Source of the DNA: Hippophae tibetana
Taxonomy: Eukaryota; Streptophyta; Magnoliopsida; Rosales; Elaeagnaceae
Length of the DNA: 64,000 bases
Reading direction: 5' to 3'
NCBI GenBank assembly: GCA_037013495.1
Contig: CM072801.1
Coordinates: 33,220,001 to 33,284,000 of the forward strand
Part shown: positions 22,401 to 36,900 of the stretch, one piece after another
Layout of the letters: each line of letters starts with the position of its first letter
How positions within the stretch are numbered: the first letter of the stretch is position 1
The notes under the pieces: model-generated
What the model saw: the letters and a program-made list of their open reading frames with translations, nothing else
What the model was told of the DNA's origin: nothing
The model's database searches: none
Position numbers and translations under genes: made by a program

Positions 22401-24557
22401 CATTTAAGAAATCGAACTTTCAACTTTATACGACAAAAACTTTTGACTATGGTATCGTAAGGACTATTATAATATATCAAATTTAAGCTCTTATCGATTC
22501 ACACAATTAGTGGTAGCCTCAATAAGGAACTTGAATTATGTACCCAAATCCATCATTTACATCACTTACCTAGGGTTTTAGTTTTTCTCCCAAATTTCCG
22601 TTTTACTTAGTTTTAATTTTATTCAATAGAACTGTAAAGGAGATATTTGTGCCGACCATGGGTTCTTTATATATGTGTTCAATAAATCTCTATTTTTCGA
22701 AAAAAAAATAGGAGAATAGTAAAAGAAAGGAGCAACTGTTGAAATTTGCAAAAAAAAAAACAGAACATTTGATAAATTCAACTTTTAACTTTATACGACT
22801 ATAACTTTTGACTCGGGTATCGTAACGAAAATTATAATATATCAAATCGAAGCTCTTATCGATTCACACAATTATTTCTGGCCTCACTATAGAACCTGAA
22901 TTATATACCCAAATTCCATCATTTACATCACTATCCAAGGGTTTTAGCTTTTTCTCGCAAATTTCCGTTTTACTTACTTTCGATTTTATTCAATAGAGCT
23001 CTAAAGGAGATATTTGTTACGACCATGGTATCATTATTTATGAGGTCCATAAATCTATATTCTTCGAAATGGAAGTAGGAGAATAGAAAAAGAAAGGAGC
23101 AACTGTTGAAATTTTCAATGAAACAAAACATTTAAGAAATCGAACTTTCAACATTATACGACCAAAACTTTTGACTATGGTATCGTAAGGACTATTATAA
23201 TATATCAAATTTAAGCTCTTATCGATTCACACAATTAGTGGTAGCCTCAATAAGGAACTTGAATTATGTACCCAAATCCATCATTTACATCACTTACCTA
23301 GGGTTTTAGGTTTTTCTCCCAAATTTCCGTTTTACTTAGTTTTAATTTTATTCAAAAGAACTGTAAAGGAGATATTTGTGCCGACCATGGGTTCTTTATA
23401 TATGTGTTCAATAAATCTCTATTTTTTGAAAAAATATAGGAGAATAGTAAAAGAAAGAAGCAACTGTTGAAATTTTCAAAAAAAACAAAACATTTGATAA
23501 ATTCTACTCATAACTTTATACGACTATAACTTTTGACTCGGGTATCGTAACGAAAATTATAATATATCAAATCGAAGCTCTTATCGATTCACACAATTAT
23601 TTCTGGCCTCACTATAGAACCTGAATTATATACCCAAATTCCATCATTTACATCACTATCCAAGGGTTTTAGCTTTTTCTCGCAAATTTCCGTTTTACTT
23701 ACTTTCGATTTTATTCAATAGAGCTCTAAAGGAGATATTTGTTACGACCATGGTATCATTATTTATGAGGTCCATAAATCTATATTCTTCGAAATGGAAG
23801 TAGGAGAATAGAAAAAGAAAGGAGCAACTGTTGAAATTTTCAATGAAACAAAACATTTAAGAAATCGAACTTTCAACATTATACGACAAAAACTTTTGAC
23901 TATGGTATCGTAAGGACTATTATAATATATCAAATTTAAGCTCTTATCGATTCACACAATTAGTGGTAGCCTCAATAAGGAACTTGAATTATGTACCCAA
24001 ATCCATCATTTACATCACTTACCTAGGGTTTTAGGTTTTTCTCCCAAATTTCCGTTTTACTTAGTTTTAATTTTATTCAAAAGAACTGTAAAGGAGATAT
24101 TTGTGCCGACCATGGGTTCTTTATATATGTGTTCAATAAATCTCTATTTTTTGAAAAAATATAGGAGAATAGTAAAAGAAAGAAGCAACTGTTGAAATTT
24201 TCAAAAAAAACAAAACATTTGATAAATTCTACTCATAACTTTATACGACTATAACTTTTGACTCGGGTATCGTAACGAAAATTATAATATATCAAATCGA
24301 AGCTCTTATCGATTCACATAAATATTTCTGGCCTCACTATGGAACCTAAATGATATACCCAAATTCCATCATTTACATCACTAACCAAGGGTTTTAGCTT
24401 TTTCTCGCAAATTTCTGTTTTAATTACTTTCGATTTTATTCAATAGATCTCTAAAGGAGATATTTGTTACGACCAAGGTTTCATTATTTATGTGTTCCAT
24501 AAATCTATATTCTTTGAAAAGGAAAGAGGAGAATAGAAAAATAAAGGAGCAACTGTT
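19476..24557 (+). repeat. Three- and four-dimer HOR variants (X-Z-Y, X-Z-W-Y)
   Basis: The X units at 19476, 21653 and 24558 are 2,177 and 2,905 bp apart. Between them lie Z (20202) and Y (20928), then Z (22380), W (23108) and Y (23833). Z begins like Y (TCAATGAAAC) but continues and ends like X. W begins like Y and keeps Y-like A and B starts in part, but ends like X with CACTATAGAACC and CTATCCAAGG. The extra dimers look like the products of out-of-register exchange. Confidence 0.75.
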
Positions 24558-27500
24558 GAAATTTTCAATAAAACAAAACATTTAATAAATCGAACTTTCA
24601 ACTTTATACGACAAAAACTTTTGACTATGGTATCGTAAGGACTATTATAATATATCAAATTTAAGCTCTTATCGATTCACACAATTAGTGGTAGCCTCAA
24701 TAAGGAACTTGAATTATGTACCCAAATCCATCATTTACATCACTTACCTAGGGTTTTAGTTTTTCTCCCAAATTTCCGTTTTACTTAGTTTTAATTTTAT
24801 TCAATAGAACTGTAAAGGAGATATTTGTGCCGACCATGGGTTCTTTATATATGTGTTCAATAAATCTCTATTTTTCGAAAAAAAAATAGGAGAATAGTAA
24901 AAGAAAGGAGCAACTGTTGAAATTTGCAAAAAAAAAACAGAACATTTGATAAATTCTACTTTTAACTTTATACGACTATAACTTTTGACTCGGGTATCGT
25001 AACGAAAATTATAATATATCAAATCGAAGCTCTTATCGATTCACACAATTATTTCTGGCCTCACTATGGAACCTGAATTATATACCCAAATTCCATCATT
25101 TACATCACTAACCAAGGGTTTTAGCTTTTTCTCGCAAATTTCCGTTTTACTTACTTTCGATTTTATTCAATAGAGCTCTAAAGGATATATTTGTTACGAC
25201 CATGGTATCATTATTTATGAGGTCCATAAATCTATATTCTTCGAAATGGAAGTAGGAGAATAGAAAAAGAAAGGAGCAACTGTTGAAATTTTCAATGAAA
25301 CAAAACATTTAATAAATCGAACTTTCAACTTTATACGACAAAAACTTTTGACTATGGTATCGTAAGGACTATTATAATATATCAAATTTAAGCTCTTATC
25401 GATTCACACAATTAGTGGTAGCCTCAATAAGGAACTTGAATTATGTACCCAAATCCATCATTTACATCACTTACCTAGGGTTTTAGGTTTTTCTCCCAAA
25501 TTTCCGTTTTACTTAGTTTTAATTTTATTCAAAAGAACTGTAAAGGAGATATTTGTGCCGACCATGGGTTCTTTATATATGTGTTCAATAAATCTCTATT
25601 TTTTGAAAAAATATAGGAGAATAGTAAAAGAAAGAAGCAACTGTTGAAATTTTCAAAAAAAACAAAACATTTGATAAATTCTACTCATAACTTTATACGA
25701 CTATAACTTTTGACTCGGGTATCGTAACGAAAATTATAATATATCAAATCGAAGCTCTTATCGATTCACATAAATATTTCTGGCCTCACTATGGAACCTA
25801 AATGATATACCCAAATTCCATCATTTACATCACTAACCAAGGGTTTTAGCTTTTTCTCGCAAATTTCTGTTTTAATTACTTTCGATTTTATTCAATAGAT
25901 CTCTAAAGGAGATATTTGTTACGACCAAGGTTTCATTATTTATGTGTTCCATAAATCTATATTCTTTGAAAAGGAAATAGGAGAATAGAAAAATAAAGGA
26001 GCAACTGTTGAAATTTTCAATAAAACAAAACATTTAATAAATCGAACTTTCAACTTTATACGACAAAAACTTTTGACTATGGTATCGTAAGGACTATTAT
26101 AATATATCAAATTTAAGCTCTTATCGATTCACACAATTAGTGGTAGCCTCAATAAGGAACTTGAATTATGTACCCAAATCCATCATTTACATCACTTACC
26201 TAGGGTTTTAGTTTTTCTCCCAAATTTCCGTTTTACTTAGTTTTAATTTTATTCAATAGAACTGTAAAGGAGATATTTGTGCCGACCATGGGTTCTTTAT
26301 ATATGTGTTCAATAAATCTCTATTTTTCGAAAAAAAAATAGGAGAATAGTAAAAGAAAGGAGCAACTGTTGAAATTTGCAAAAAAAAAACAGAACATTTG
26401 ATAAATTCTACTTTTAACTTTATACGACTATAACTTTTGACTCGGGTATCGTAACGAAAATTATAATATATCAAATCGAAGCTCTTATCGATTCACACAA
26501 TTATTTCTGGCCTCACTATGGAACCTGAATTATATACCCAAATTCCATCATTTACATCACTAACCAAGGGTTTTAGCTTTTTCTCGCAAATTTCCGTTTT
26601 ACTTACTTTCGATTTTATTCAATAGAGCTCTAAAGGAGATATTTGTTACGACCATGGTATCATTATTTATGAGGTCCATAAATCTATATTCTTCGAAATG
26701 GAAGTAGGAGAATAGAAAAAGAAAGGAGCAACTGTTGAAATTTTCAATGAAACAAAACATTTAAGAAATCGAACTTTCAACTTTATACGACAAAAACTTT
26801 TGACTATGGTATCGTAAGGACTATTATAATATATCAAATTTAAGCTCTTATCGATTCACACAATTAGTGGTAGCCTCAATAAGGAACTTGAATTATGTAC
26901 CCAAATCCATCATTTACATCAATTACCTAGGGTTTTAGTTTTTCTCCCAAATTTCCGTTTTACTTAGTTTTAATTTTATTCAATAGAACTGTAAAGGAGA
27001 TATTTGTGCCGACCATGGGTTCTTTATATATGTGTTCAATAAATCTCTATTTTTTGAAAAAATATAGGAGAATAGTAAAAGAAAGAAGCAACTGTTGAAA
27101 TTTTCAAAAAAAACAAAACATTTGATAAATTCTACTCATAACTTTATACGACTATAACTTTTGACTCGGGTATCGTAACGAAAATTATAATATATCAAAT
27201 CGAAGCTCTTATCGATTCACATAAATATTTCTGGCCTCACTATGGAACCTAAATGATATACCCAAATTCCATCATTTACATCACTAACCAAGGGTTTTAG
27301 CTTTTTCTCGCAAATTTCTGTTTTAATTACTTTCGATTTTATTCAATAGATCTCTAAAGGAGATATTTGTTACGACCAAGGTTTCATTATTTATGTGTTC
27401 CATAAATCTATATTCTTTGAAAAGGAAAGAGGAGAATAGAAAAATAAAGGAGCAACTGTTGAAATTTTCAATAAAACAAAACATTTAATAAATCGAACTT

Positions 27501-28912
27501 TCAACTTTATACGACAAAAACTTTTGACTATGGTATCGTAAGGACTATTATAATATATCAAATTTAAGCTCTTATCGATTCACACAATTAGTGGTAGCCT
27601 CAATAAGGAACTTGAATTATGTACCCAAATCCATCATTTACATCACTTACCTAGGGTTTTAGTTTTTCTCCCAAATTTCCGTTTTACTTAGTTTTAATTT
27701 TATTCAATAGAACTGTAAAGGAGATATTTGTGCCGACCATGGGTTCTTTATATATGTGTTCAATAAATCTCTATTTTTCGAAAAAAAAATAGGAGAATAG
27801 TAAAAGAAAGGAGCAACTGTTGAAATTTGCAAAAAAAAAACAGAACATTTGATAAATTCTACTTTTAACTTTATACGACTATAACTTTTGACTCGGGTAT
27901 CGTAACGAAAATTATAATATATCAAATCGAAGCTCTTATCGATTCACACAATTATTTCTGGCCTCACTATGGAACCTGAATTATATACCCAAATTCCATC
28001 ATTTACATCACTAACCAAGGGTTTTAGCTTTTTCTCGCAAATTTCCGTTTTACTTACTTTCGATTTTATTCAATAGAGCTCTAAAGGATATATTTGTTAC
28101 GACCATGGTATCATTATTTATGAGGTCCATAAATCTATATTCTTCGAAATGGAAGTAGGAGAATAGAAAAAGAAAGGAGCAACTGTTGAAATTTTCAATG
28201 AAACAAAACATTTAATAAATCGAACTTTCAACTTTATACGACAAAAACTTTTGACTATGGTATCGTAAGGACTATTATAATATATCAAATTTAAGCTCTT
28301 ATCGATTCACACAATTAGTGGTAGCCTCAATAAGGAACTTGAATTATGTACCCAAATCCATCATTTACATCACTTACCTAGGGTTTTAGGTTTTTCTCCC
28401 AAATTTCCGTTTTACTTAGTTTTAATTTTATTCAAAAGAACTGTAAAGGAGATATTTGTGCCGACCATGGGTTCTTTATATATGTGTTCAATAAATCTCT
28501 ATTTTTTGAAAAAATATAGGAGAATAGTAAAAGAAAGAAGCAACTGTTGAAATTTTCAAAAAAAACAAAACATTTGATAAATTCTACTCATAACTTTATA
28601 CGACTATAACTTTTGACTCGGGTATCGTAACGAAAATTATAATATATCAAATCGAAGCTCTTATCGATTCACATAAATATTTCTGGCCTCACTATGGAAC
28701 CTAAATGATATACCCAAATTCCATCATTTACATCACTAACCAAGGGTTTTAGCTTTTTCTCGCAAATTTCTGTTTTAATTACTTTCGATTTTATTCAATA
28801 GATCTCTAAAGGAGATATTTGTTACGACCAAGGTTTCATTATTTATGTGTTCCATAAATCTATATTCTTTGAAAAGGAAATAGGAGAATAGAAAAATAAA
28901 GGAGCAACTGTT
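24558..28912 (+). repeat. 1,452-bp X-Y HOR block, first
   Basis: X units at 24558, 26010 and 27461 alternate with Y-type units at 25285, 26737 and 28188. The HOR period is 1,451-1,452 bp. The unit at 26737 is a hybrid: a Z-like first part (CATCAATTACCTAGGG, GTTTTAGTTTTTCTCC) switches to Y at TTTTTTGAAAAAATATAGG. Two copies share the rare change AAAGGATATATTTG (about 25183 and 28087) and so are sister copies. Confidence 0.8.
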
Positions 28913-31900
28913 GAAATTTTCAATAAAACAAAACATTTAATAAATCGAACTTTCAACTTTATACGACAAAAACTTTTGACTATGGTATCGTAAGGACTAT
29001 TATAATATATCAAATTTAAGCTCTTATCGATTCACACAATTAGTGGTAGCCTCAATAAGGAACTTGAATTATGTACCCAAATCCATCATTTACATCACTT
29101 ACCTAGGGTTTTAGTTTTTCTCCCAAATTTCCGTTTTACTTAGTTTTAATTTTATTCAATAGAACTGTAAAGGAGATATTTGTGCCGACCATGGGTTCTT
29201 TATATATGTGTTCAATAAATCTCTATTTTTCGAAAAAAAAATAGGAGAATAGTAAAAGAAAGGAGCAACTGTTGAAATTTGCAAAAAAAAAACAGAACAT
29301 TTGATAAATTCTACTTTTAACTTTATACGACTATAACTTTTGACTCGGGTATCGTAACGAAAATTATAATATATCAAATCGAAGCTCTTATCGATTCACA
29401 CAATTATTTCTGGCCTCACTATGGAACCTGAATTATATACCCAAATTCCATCATTTACATCACTAACCAAGGGTTTTAGCTTTTTCTCGCAAATTTCCGT
29501 TTTACTTACTTTCGATTTTATTCAATAGAGCTCTAAAGGAGATATTTGTTACGACCATGGTATCATTATTTATGAGGTCCATAAATCTATATTCTTCGAA
29601 ATGGAAGTAGGAGAATAGAAAAAGAAAGGAGCAACTGTTGAAATTTTCAATGAAACAAAACATTTAAGAAATCGAACTTTCAACTTTATACGACAAAAAC
29701 TTTTGACTATGGTATCGTAAGGACTATTATAATATATCAAATTTAAGCTCTTATCGATTCACACAATTAGTGGTAGCCTCAATAAGGAACTTGAATTATG
29801 TACCCAAATCCATCATTTACATCACTTACCTAGGGTTTTAGTTTTTCTCCCAAATTTCCGTTTTACTTAGTTTTAATTTTATTCAATAGAACTGTAAAGG
29901 AGATATTTGTGCCGACCATGGGTTCTTTATATATGTGTTCAATAAATCTCTATTTTTCGAAAAAAAAATAGGAGAATAGTAAAAGAAAGGAGCAACTGTT
30001 GAAATTTGCAAAAAAAAAACAGAACATTTGATAAATTCAACTTTTAACTTTATACGACTATAACTTTTGACTCGGGTATCGTAACGAAAATTATAATATA
30101 TCAAATCGAAGCTCTTATCGATTCACACAATTATTTCTGGCCTCACTATGGAACCTGAATTATATACCCAAATTCCATCATTTACATCACTATCCAAGGG
30201 TTTTAGCTTTTTCTCGCAAATTTCCGTTTTACTTACTTTCGATTTTATTCAATAGAGCTCTAAAGGAGATATTTGTTACGACCATGGTATCATTATTTAT
30301 GAGGTCCATAAATCTATATTCTTCGAAATGGAAGTAGGAGAATAGAAAAAGAAAGGAGCAACTGTTGAAATTTTCAATGAAACAAAACATTTAAGAAATC
30401 GAACTTTCAACATTATACGACCAAAACTTTTGACTATGGTATCGTAAGGACTATTATAATATATCAAATTTAAGCTCTTATCGATTCACACAATTAGTGG
30501 TAGCCTCAATAAGGAACTTGAATTATGTACCCAAATCCATCATTTACATCACTTACCTAGGGTTTTAGGTTTTTCTCCCAAATTTCCGTTTTACTTAGTT
30601 TTAATTTTATTCAAAAGAACTTTAAAGGAGATATTTGTGCCGACCATGGGTTCTTTATATATGTGTTCAATAAATCTCTATTTTTTGAAAAAATATAGGA
30701 GAATAGTAAAAGAAAGAAGCAACTGTTGAAATTTTCAAAAAAAACAAAACATTTGATAAATTCTACTCATAACTTTATACGACTATAACTTTTGACTCGG
30801 GTATCGTAACGAAAATTATAATATATCAAATCGAAGCTCTTATCGATTCACATAAATATTTCTGGCCTCACTATGGAACCTAAATGATATACCCAAATTC
30901 CATCATTTACATCACTAACCAAGGGTTTTAGCTTTTTCTCGCAAATTTCTGTTTTAATTACTTTCGATTTTATTCAATAGATCTCTAAAGGAGATATTTG
31001 TTACGACCAAGGTTTCATTATTTATGTGGTCCATAAATCTATATTCTTTGAAAAGGAAAGAGGAGAATAGAAAAATAAAGGAGCAACTGTTGAAATTTTC
31101 AATAAAACAAAACATTTAATAAATCGAACTTTCAACTTTATACGACAAAAACTTTTGACTATGGTATCGTAAGGACTATTATAATATATCAAATTTAAGC
31201 TCTTATCGATTCACACAATTAGTGGTAGCCTCAATAAGGAACTTGAATTATGTACCCAAATCCATCATTTACATCACTTACCTAGGGTTTTAGTTTTTCT
31301 CCCAAATTTCCGTTTTACTTAGTTTTAATTTTATTCAATAGAACTGTAAAGGAGATATTTGTGCCGACCATGGGTTCTTTATATATGTGTTCAATAAATC
31401 TCTATTTTTTGAAAAAAAAATAGGAGAATAGTAAAAGAAAGGAGCAACTGTTGAAATTTGCAAAAAAAAAAACAGAACATTTGATAAATTCAACTTTTAA
31501 CTTTATACGACTATAACTTTTGACTCGGGTATCGTAACGAAAATTATAATATATCAAATCGAAGCTCTTATCGATTCACACAATTATTTCTGGCCTCACT
31601 ATGGAACCTGAATTATATACCCAAATTCCATCATTTACATCACTAACCAAGGGTTTTAGCTTTTTCTCGCAAATTTCCGTTTTACTTACTTTCGATTTTA
31701 TTCAATAGAGCTCTAAAGGAGATATTTGTTACGACCATGGTATCATTATTTATGAGGTCCATAAATCTATATTCTTCGAAATGGAAGTAGGAGAATAGAA
31801 AAAGAAAGGAGCAACTGTTGAAATTTTCAATGAAACAAAACATTTAAGAAATCGAACTTTCAACTTTATACGACAAAAACTTTTGACTATGGTATCGTAA

Positions 31901-33995
31901 GGACTATTATAATATATCAAATTTAAGCTCTTATCGATTCACACAATTAGTGGTAGCCTCAATAAGGAACTTGAATTATGTACCCAAATCCATCATTTAC
32001 ATCACTTACCTAGGGTTTTAGTTTTTCTCCCAAATTTCCGTTTTACTTAGTTTTAATTTTATTCAATAGAACTGTAAAGGAGATATTTGTGCCGACCATG
32101 GGTTCTTTATATATGTGTTCAATAAATCTCTATTTTTCGAAAAAAAAATAGGAGAATAGTAAAAGAAAGGAGCAACTGTTGAAATTTGCAAAAAAAAAAC
32201 AGAACATTTGATAAATTCAACTTTTAACTTTATACGACTATAACTTTTGACTCGGGTATCGTAACGAAAATTATAATATATCAAATCGAAGCTCTTATCG
32301 ATTCACACAATTATTTCTGGCCTCACTATGGAACCTGAATTATATACCCAAATTCCATCATTTACATCACTAACCAAGGGTTTTAGCTTTTTCTCGCAAA
32401 TTTCCGTTTTACTTACTTTCGATTTTATTCAATAGAGCTCTAAAGGAGATATTTGTTACGACCATGGTATCATTATTTATGAGGTCCATAAATCTATATT
32501 CTTCGAAATGGAAGTAGGAGAATAGAAAAAGAAAGGAGCAACTGTTGAAATTTTCAATGAAACAAAACATTTAAGAAATCGAACTTTCAACATTATACGA
32601 CCAAAACTTTTGACTATGGTATCGTAAGGACTATTATAATATATCAAATTTAAGCTCTTATCGATTCACACAATTAGTGGTAGCCTCAATAAGGAACTTG
32701 AATTATGTACCCAAATCCATCATTTACATCACTTACCTAGGGTTTTAGGTTTTTCTCCCAAATTTCCGTTTTACTTAGTTTTAATTTTATTCAAAAGAAC
32801 TGTAAAGGAGATATTTGTGCCGACCATGGGTTCTTTATATATGTGTTCAATAAATCTCTATTTTTTGAAAAAATATAGGAGAATAGTAAAAGAAAGAAGC
32901 AACTGTTGAAATTTTCAAAAAAAACAAAACATTTGATAAATTCTACTCATAACTTTATACGACTATAACTTTTGACTCGGGTATCGTAACGAAAATTATA
33001 ATATATCAAATCGAAGCTCTTATCGATTCACATAAATATTTCTGGCCTCAGTATGGAACCTAAATGATATACCCAAATTCCATCATTTACATCACTAACC
33101 AAGGGTTTTAGCTTTTTCTCGCAAATTTTTGTTTTAATTACTTTCTATTTTATTCAATAGAGCTCTAAAGGAGATATTTGTTACGACCAAGGTTTCATTA
33201 TTTATGTGTTCCATAAATCTATATTCTTCGAAAAGGAAAGAGGAGAATAGAAAAATAAAGGAGCAACTGTTGAAATTTTCAATAAAACAAAACATTTAAT
33301 AAATCGAACTTTCAACTTTATACGACAAAAACTTTTGACTATGGTATCGTAAGGACTATTATAATATATCAAATTTAAGCTCTTATCGATTCACACAATT
33401 AGTGGTAGCCTCAATAAGGAACTTGAATTATGTACCCAAATCCATCATTTACATCACTTACCTAGGGTTTTAGTTTTTCTCCCAAATTTCCGTTTTACTT
33501 AGTTTTAATTTTATTCAAAAGAACTGTAAAGGAGATATTTGTGCCGACCATGGGTTCTTTATATATGTGTTCAATAAATCTCTATTTTTCGAAAAAATAT
33601 AGGAGAATAGTAAAAGAAAGAAGCAACTGTTGAAATTTTCAAAAAAAACAAAACATTTGATAAATTCTACTCATAACTTTATACGACTATAACTTTTGAC
33701 TCGGGTATCGTAACGAAAATTATAATATATCAAATCGAAGCTCTTATCGATTCACATAAATATTTCTGGCCTCACTATGGAACCTAAATGATATACCCAA
33801 ATTCCATCATTTACATCACTAACCAAGGGTTTTAGCTTTTTCTCGCAAATTTTTGTTTTAATTACTTTCGATTTTATTCAATAGAGCTCTAAAGGAGATA
33901 TTTGTTACGACCAAGGTTTCATTATTTATGTGTTCCATAAATCTATATTCTTCGAAAAGGAAAGAGGAGAATAGAAAAATAAAGGAGCAACTGTT
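28913..33995 (+). repeat. 2,180-bp X-Z-Y HOR block and a truncated HOR
   Basis: The X units at 28913, 31092 and 33272 are 2,179 and 2,180 bp apart, with Z (29640, 31820) and Y (30367, 32547) between them. The dimer at 33272 starts as X but switches at TTTTTCGAAAAAATATAGG to a Y-type 3' half, so X and Y are fused into a single 724-bp dimer. It is directly followed by another X at 33996. This is the clearest fusion junction in the array. Confidence 0.78.
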
Positions 33996-36900
33996 GAAAT
34001 TTTCAATAAAACAAAACATTTAATAAATCGAACTTTCAACTTTATACGACAAAAACTTTTGACTATGGTATCGTAAGGACTATTATAATATATCAAATTT
34101 AAGCTCTTATCGATTCACACAATTAGTGGTAGCCTCAATAAGGAACTTGAATTATGTACCCAAATCCATCATTTACATCACTTACCTAGGGTTTTAGTTT
34201 TTCTCCCAAATTTCCGTTTTACTTAGTTTTAATTTTATTCAAAAGAACTGTAAAGGAGATATTTGTGCCGACCATGGGTTCTTTATATATGTGTTCAATA
34301 AATCTCTATTTTTCGAAAAAAAATAGGAGAATAGTAAAAGAAAGGAGCAACTGTTGAAATTTGCAAAAAAAAAAACAGAACATTTGATAAATTCTACTTT
34401 TAACTTTATACGACTATAACTTTTGACTCGGGTATCGTAACGAAAATTATAATATATCAAATCGAAGCTCTTATCGATTCACACAATTATTTCTGGCCTC
34501 ACTATGGAACCTGAATTATATACCCAAATTCCATCATTTACATCACTAACCAAGGGTTTTAGCTTTTTCTCGCAAATTTCCGTTTTACTTACTTTCGATT
34601 TTATTCAATAGAGCTCTAAAGGAGATATTTGTTACGACCATGGTATCATTATTTATGAGGTCCATAAATCTATATTCTTCGAAATGGAAGTAGGAGAATA
34701 GAAAAAGAAAGGAGCAACTGTTGAAATTTTCAATGAAACAAAACATTTAAGAAATCGAACTTTCAACTTTATACGACCAAAACTTTTGACTATGGTATCG
34801 TAAGGACTATTATAATATATCAAATTTAAGCTCTTATCGATTCACACAATTAGTGGTAGCCTCAATAAGGAACTTGAATTATGTACCCAAATCCATCATT
34901 TACATCACTTACCTAGGGTTTTAGGTTTTTCTCCCAAATTTCCGTTTTACTTAGTTTTAATTTTATTCAAAAGAACTGTAAAGGAGATATTTGTGCCGAC
35001 CATGGGTTCTTTATATATGTGTTCAATAAATCTCTATTTTTTGAAAAAATATAGGAGAATAGTAAAAGAAAGAAGCAACTGTTGAAATTTTCAAAAAAAA
35101 CAAAACATTTGATAAATTCTACTCATAACTTTATACGACTATAACTTTTGACTCGGGTATCGTAACGAAAATTATAATATATCAAATCGAAGCTCTTATC
35201 GATTCACATAAATATTTCTGGCCTCACTATGGAACCTAAATGATATACCCAAATTCCATCATTTACATCACTAACCAAGGGTTTTAGCTTTTTCTCGCAA
35301 ATTTTTGTTTTAATTACTTTCTATTTTATTCAATAGAGCTCTAAAGGAGATATTTGTTACGACCAAGGTTTCATTATTTATGTGTTCCATAAATCTATAT
35401 TCTTCGAAAAGGAAAGAGGAGAATAGAAAAATAAAGGAGCAACTGTTGAAATTTTCAATAAAACAAAACATTTAATAAATCGAACTTTCAACTTTATACG
35501 ACAAAAACTTTTGACTATGGTATCGTAAGGACTATTATAATATATCAAATTTAAGCTCTTATCGATTCACACAATTAGTGGTAGCCTCAATAAGGAACTT
35601 GAATTATGTACCCAAATCCATCATTTACATCACTTACCTAGGGTTTTAGTTTTTCTCCCAAATTTCCGTTTTACTTAGTTTTAATTTTATTCAAAAGAAC
35701 TGTAAAGGAGATATTTGTGCCGACCATGGGTTCTTTATATATGTGTTCAATAAATCTCTATTTTTCGAAAAAAAATAGGAGAATAGTAAAAGAAAGGAGC
35801 AACTGTTGAAATTTGCAAAAAAAAAACAGAACATTTGATAAATTCTACTTTTAACTTTATACGACTATAACTTTTGACTCGGGTATCGTAACGAAAATTA
35901 TAATATATCAAATCGAAGCTCTTATCGATTCACACAATTATTTCTGGCCTCACTATGGAACCTGAATTATATACCCAAATTCCATCATTTACATCACTAA
36001 ACAAGGGTTTTAGCTTTTTCTCGCAAATTTCCGTTTTACTTACTTTCGATTTTATTCAATAGAGCTCTAAAGGAGATATTTGTTACGACCATGGTATCAT
36101 TATTTATGAGGTCCATAAATCTATATTCTTCGAAATGGAAGTAGGAGAATAGAAAAAGAAAGGAGCAACTGTTGAAATTTTCAATGAAACAAAACATTTA
36201 AGAAATCGAACTTTCAACTTTATACGACCAAAACTTTTGACTATGGTATCGTAAGGACTATTATAATATATCAAATTTAAGCTCTTATCGATTCACACAA
36301 TTAGTGGTAGCCTCAATAAGGAACTTGAATTATGTACCCAAATCCATCATTTACATCACTTACCTAGGGTTTTAGGTTTTTCTCCCAAATTTCCGTTTTA
36401 CTTAGTTTTAATTTTATTCAAAAGAACTGTAAAGGAGATATTTGTGCCGACCATGGGTTCTTTATATATGTGTTCAATAAATCTCTATTTTTTGAAAAAA
36501 TATAGGAGAATAGTAAAAGAAAGAAGCAACTGTTGAAATTTTCAAAAAAAACAAAACATTTGATAAATTCTACTCATAACTTTATACGACTATAACTTTT
36601 GACTCGGGTATCGTAACGAAAATTATAATATATCAAATCGAAGCTCTTATCGATTCACATAAATATTTCTGGCCTCACTATGGAACCTAAATGATATACC
36701 CAAATTCCATCATTTACATCACTAACCAAGGGTTTTAGCTTTTTCTCGCAAATTTTTGTTTTAATTACTTTCTATTTTATTCAATAGAGCTCTAAAGGAG
36801 ATATTTGTTACGACCAAGGTTTCATTATTTATGTGTTCCATAAATCTATATTCTTCGAAAAGGAAAGAGGAGAATAGAAAAATAAAGGAGCAACTGTTGA

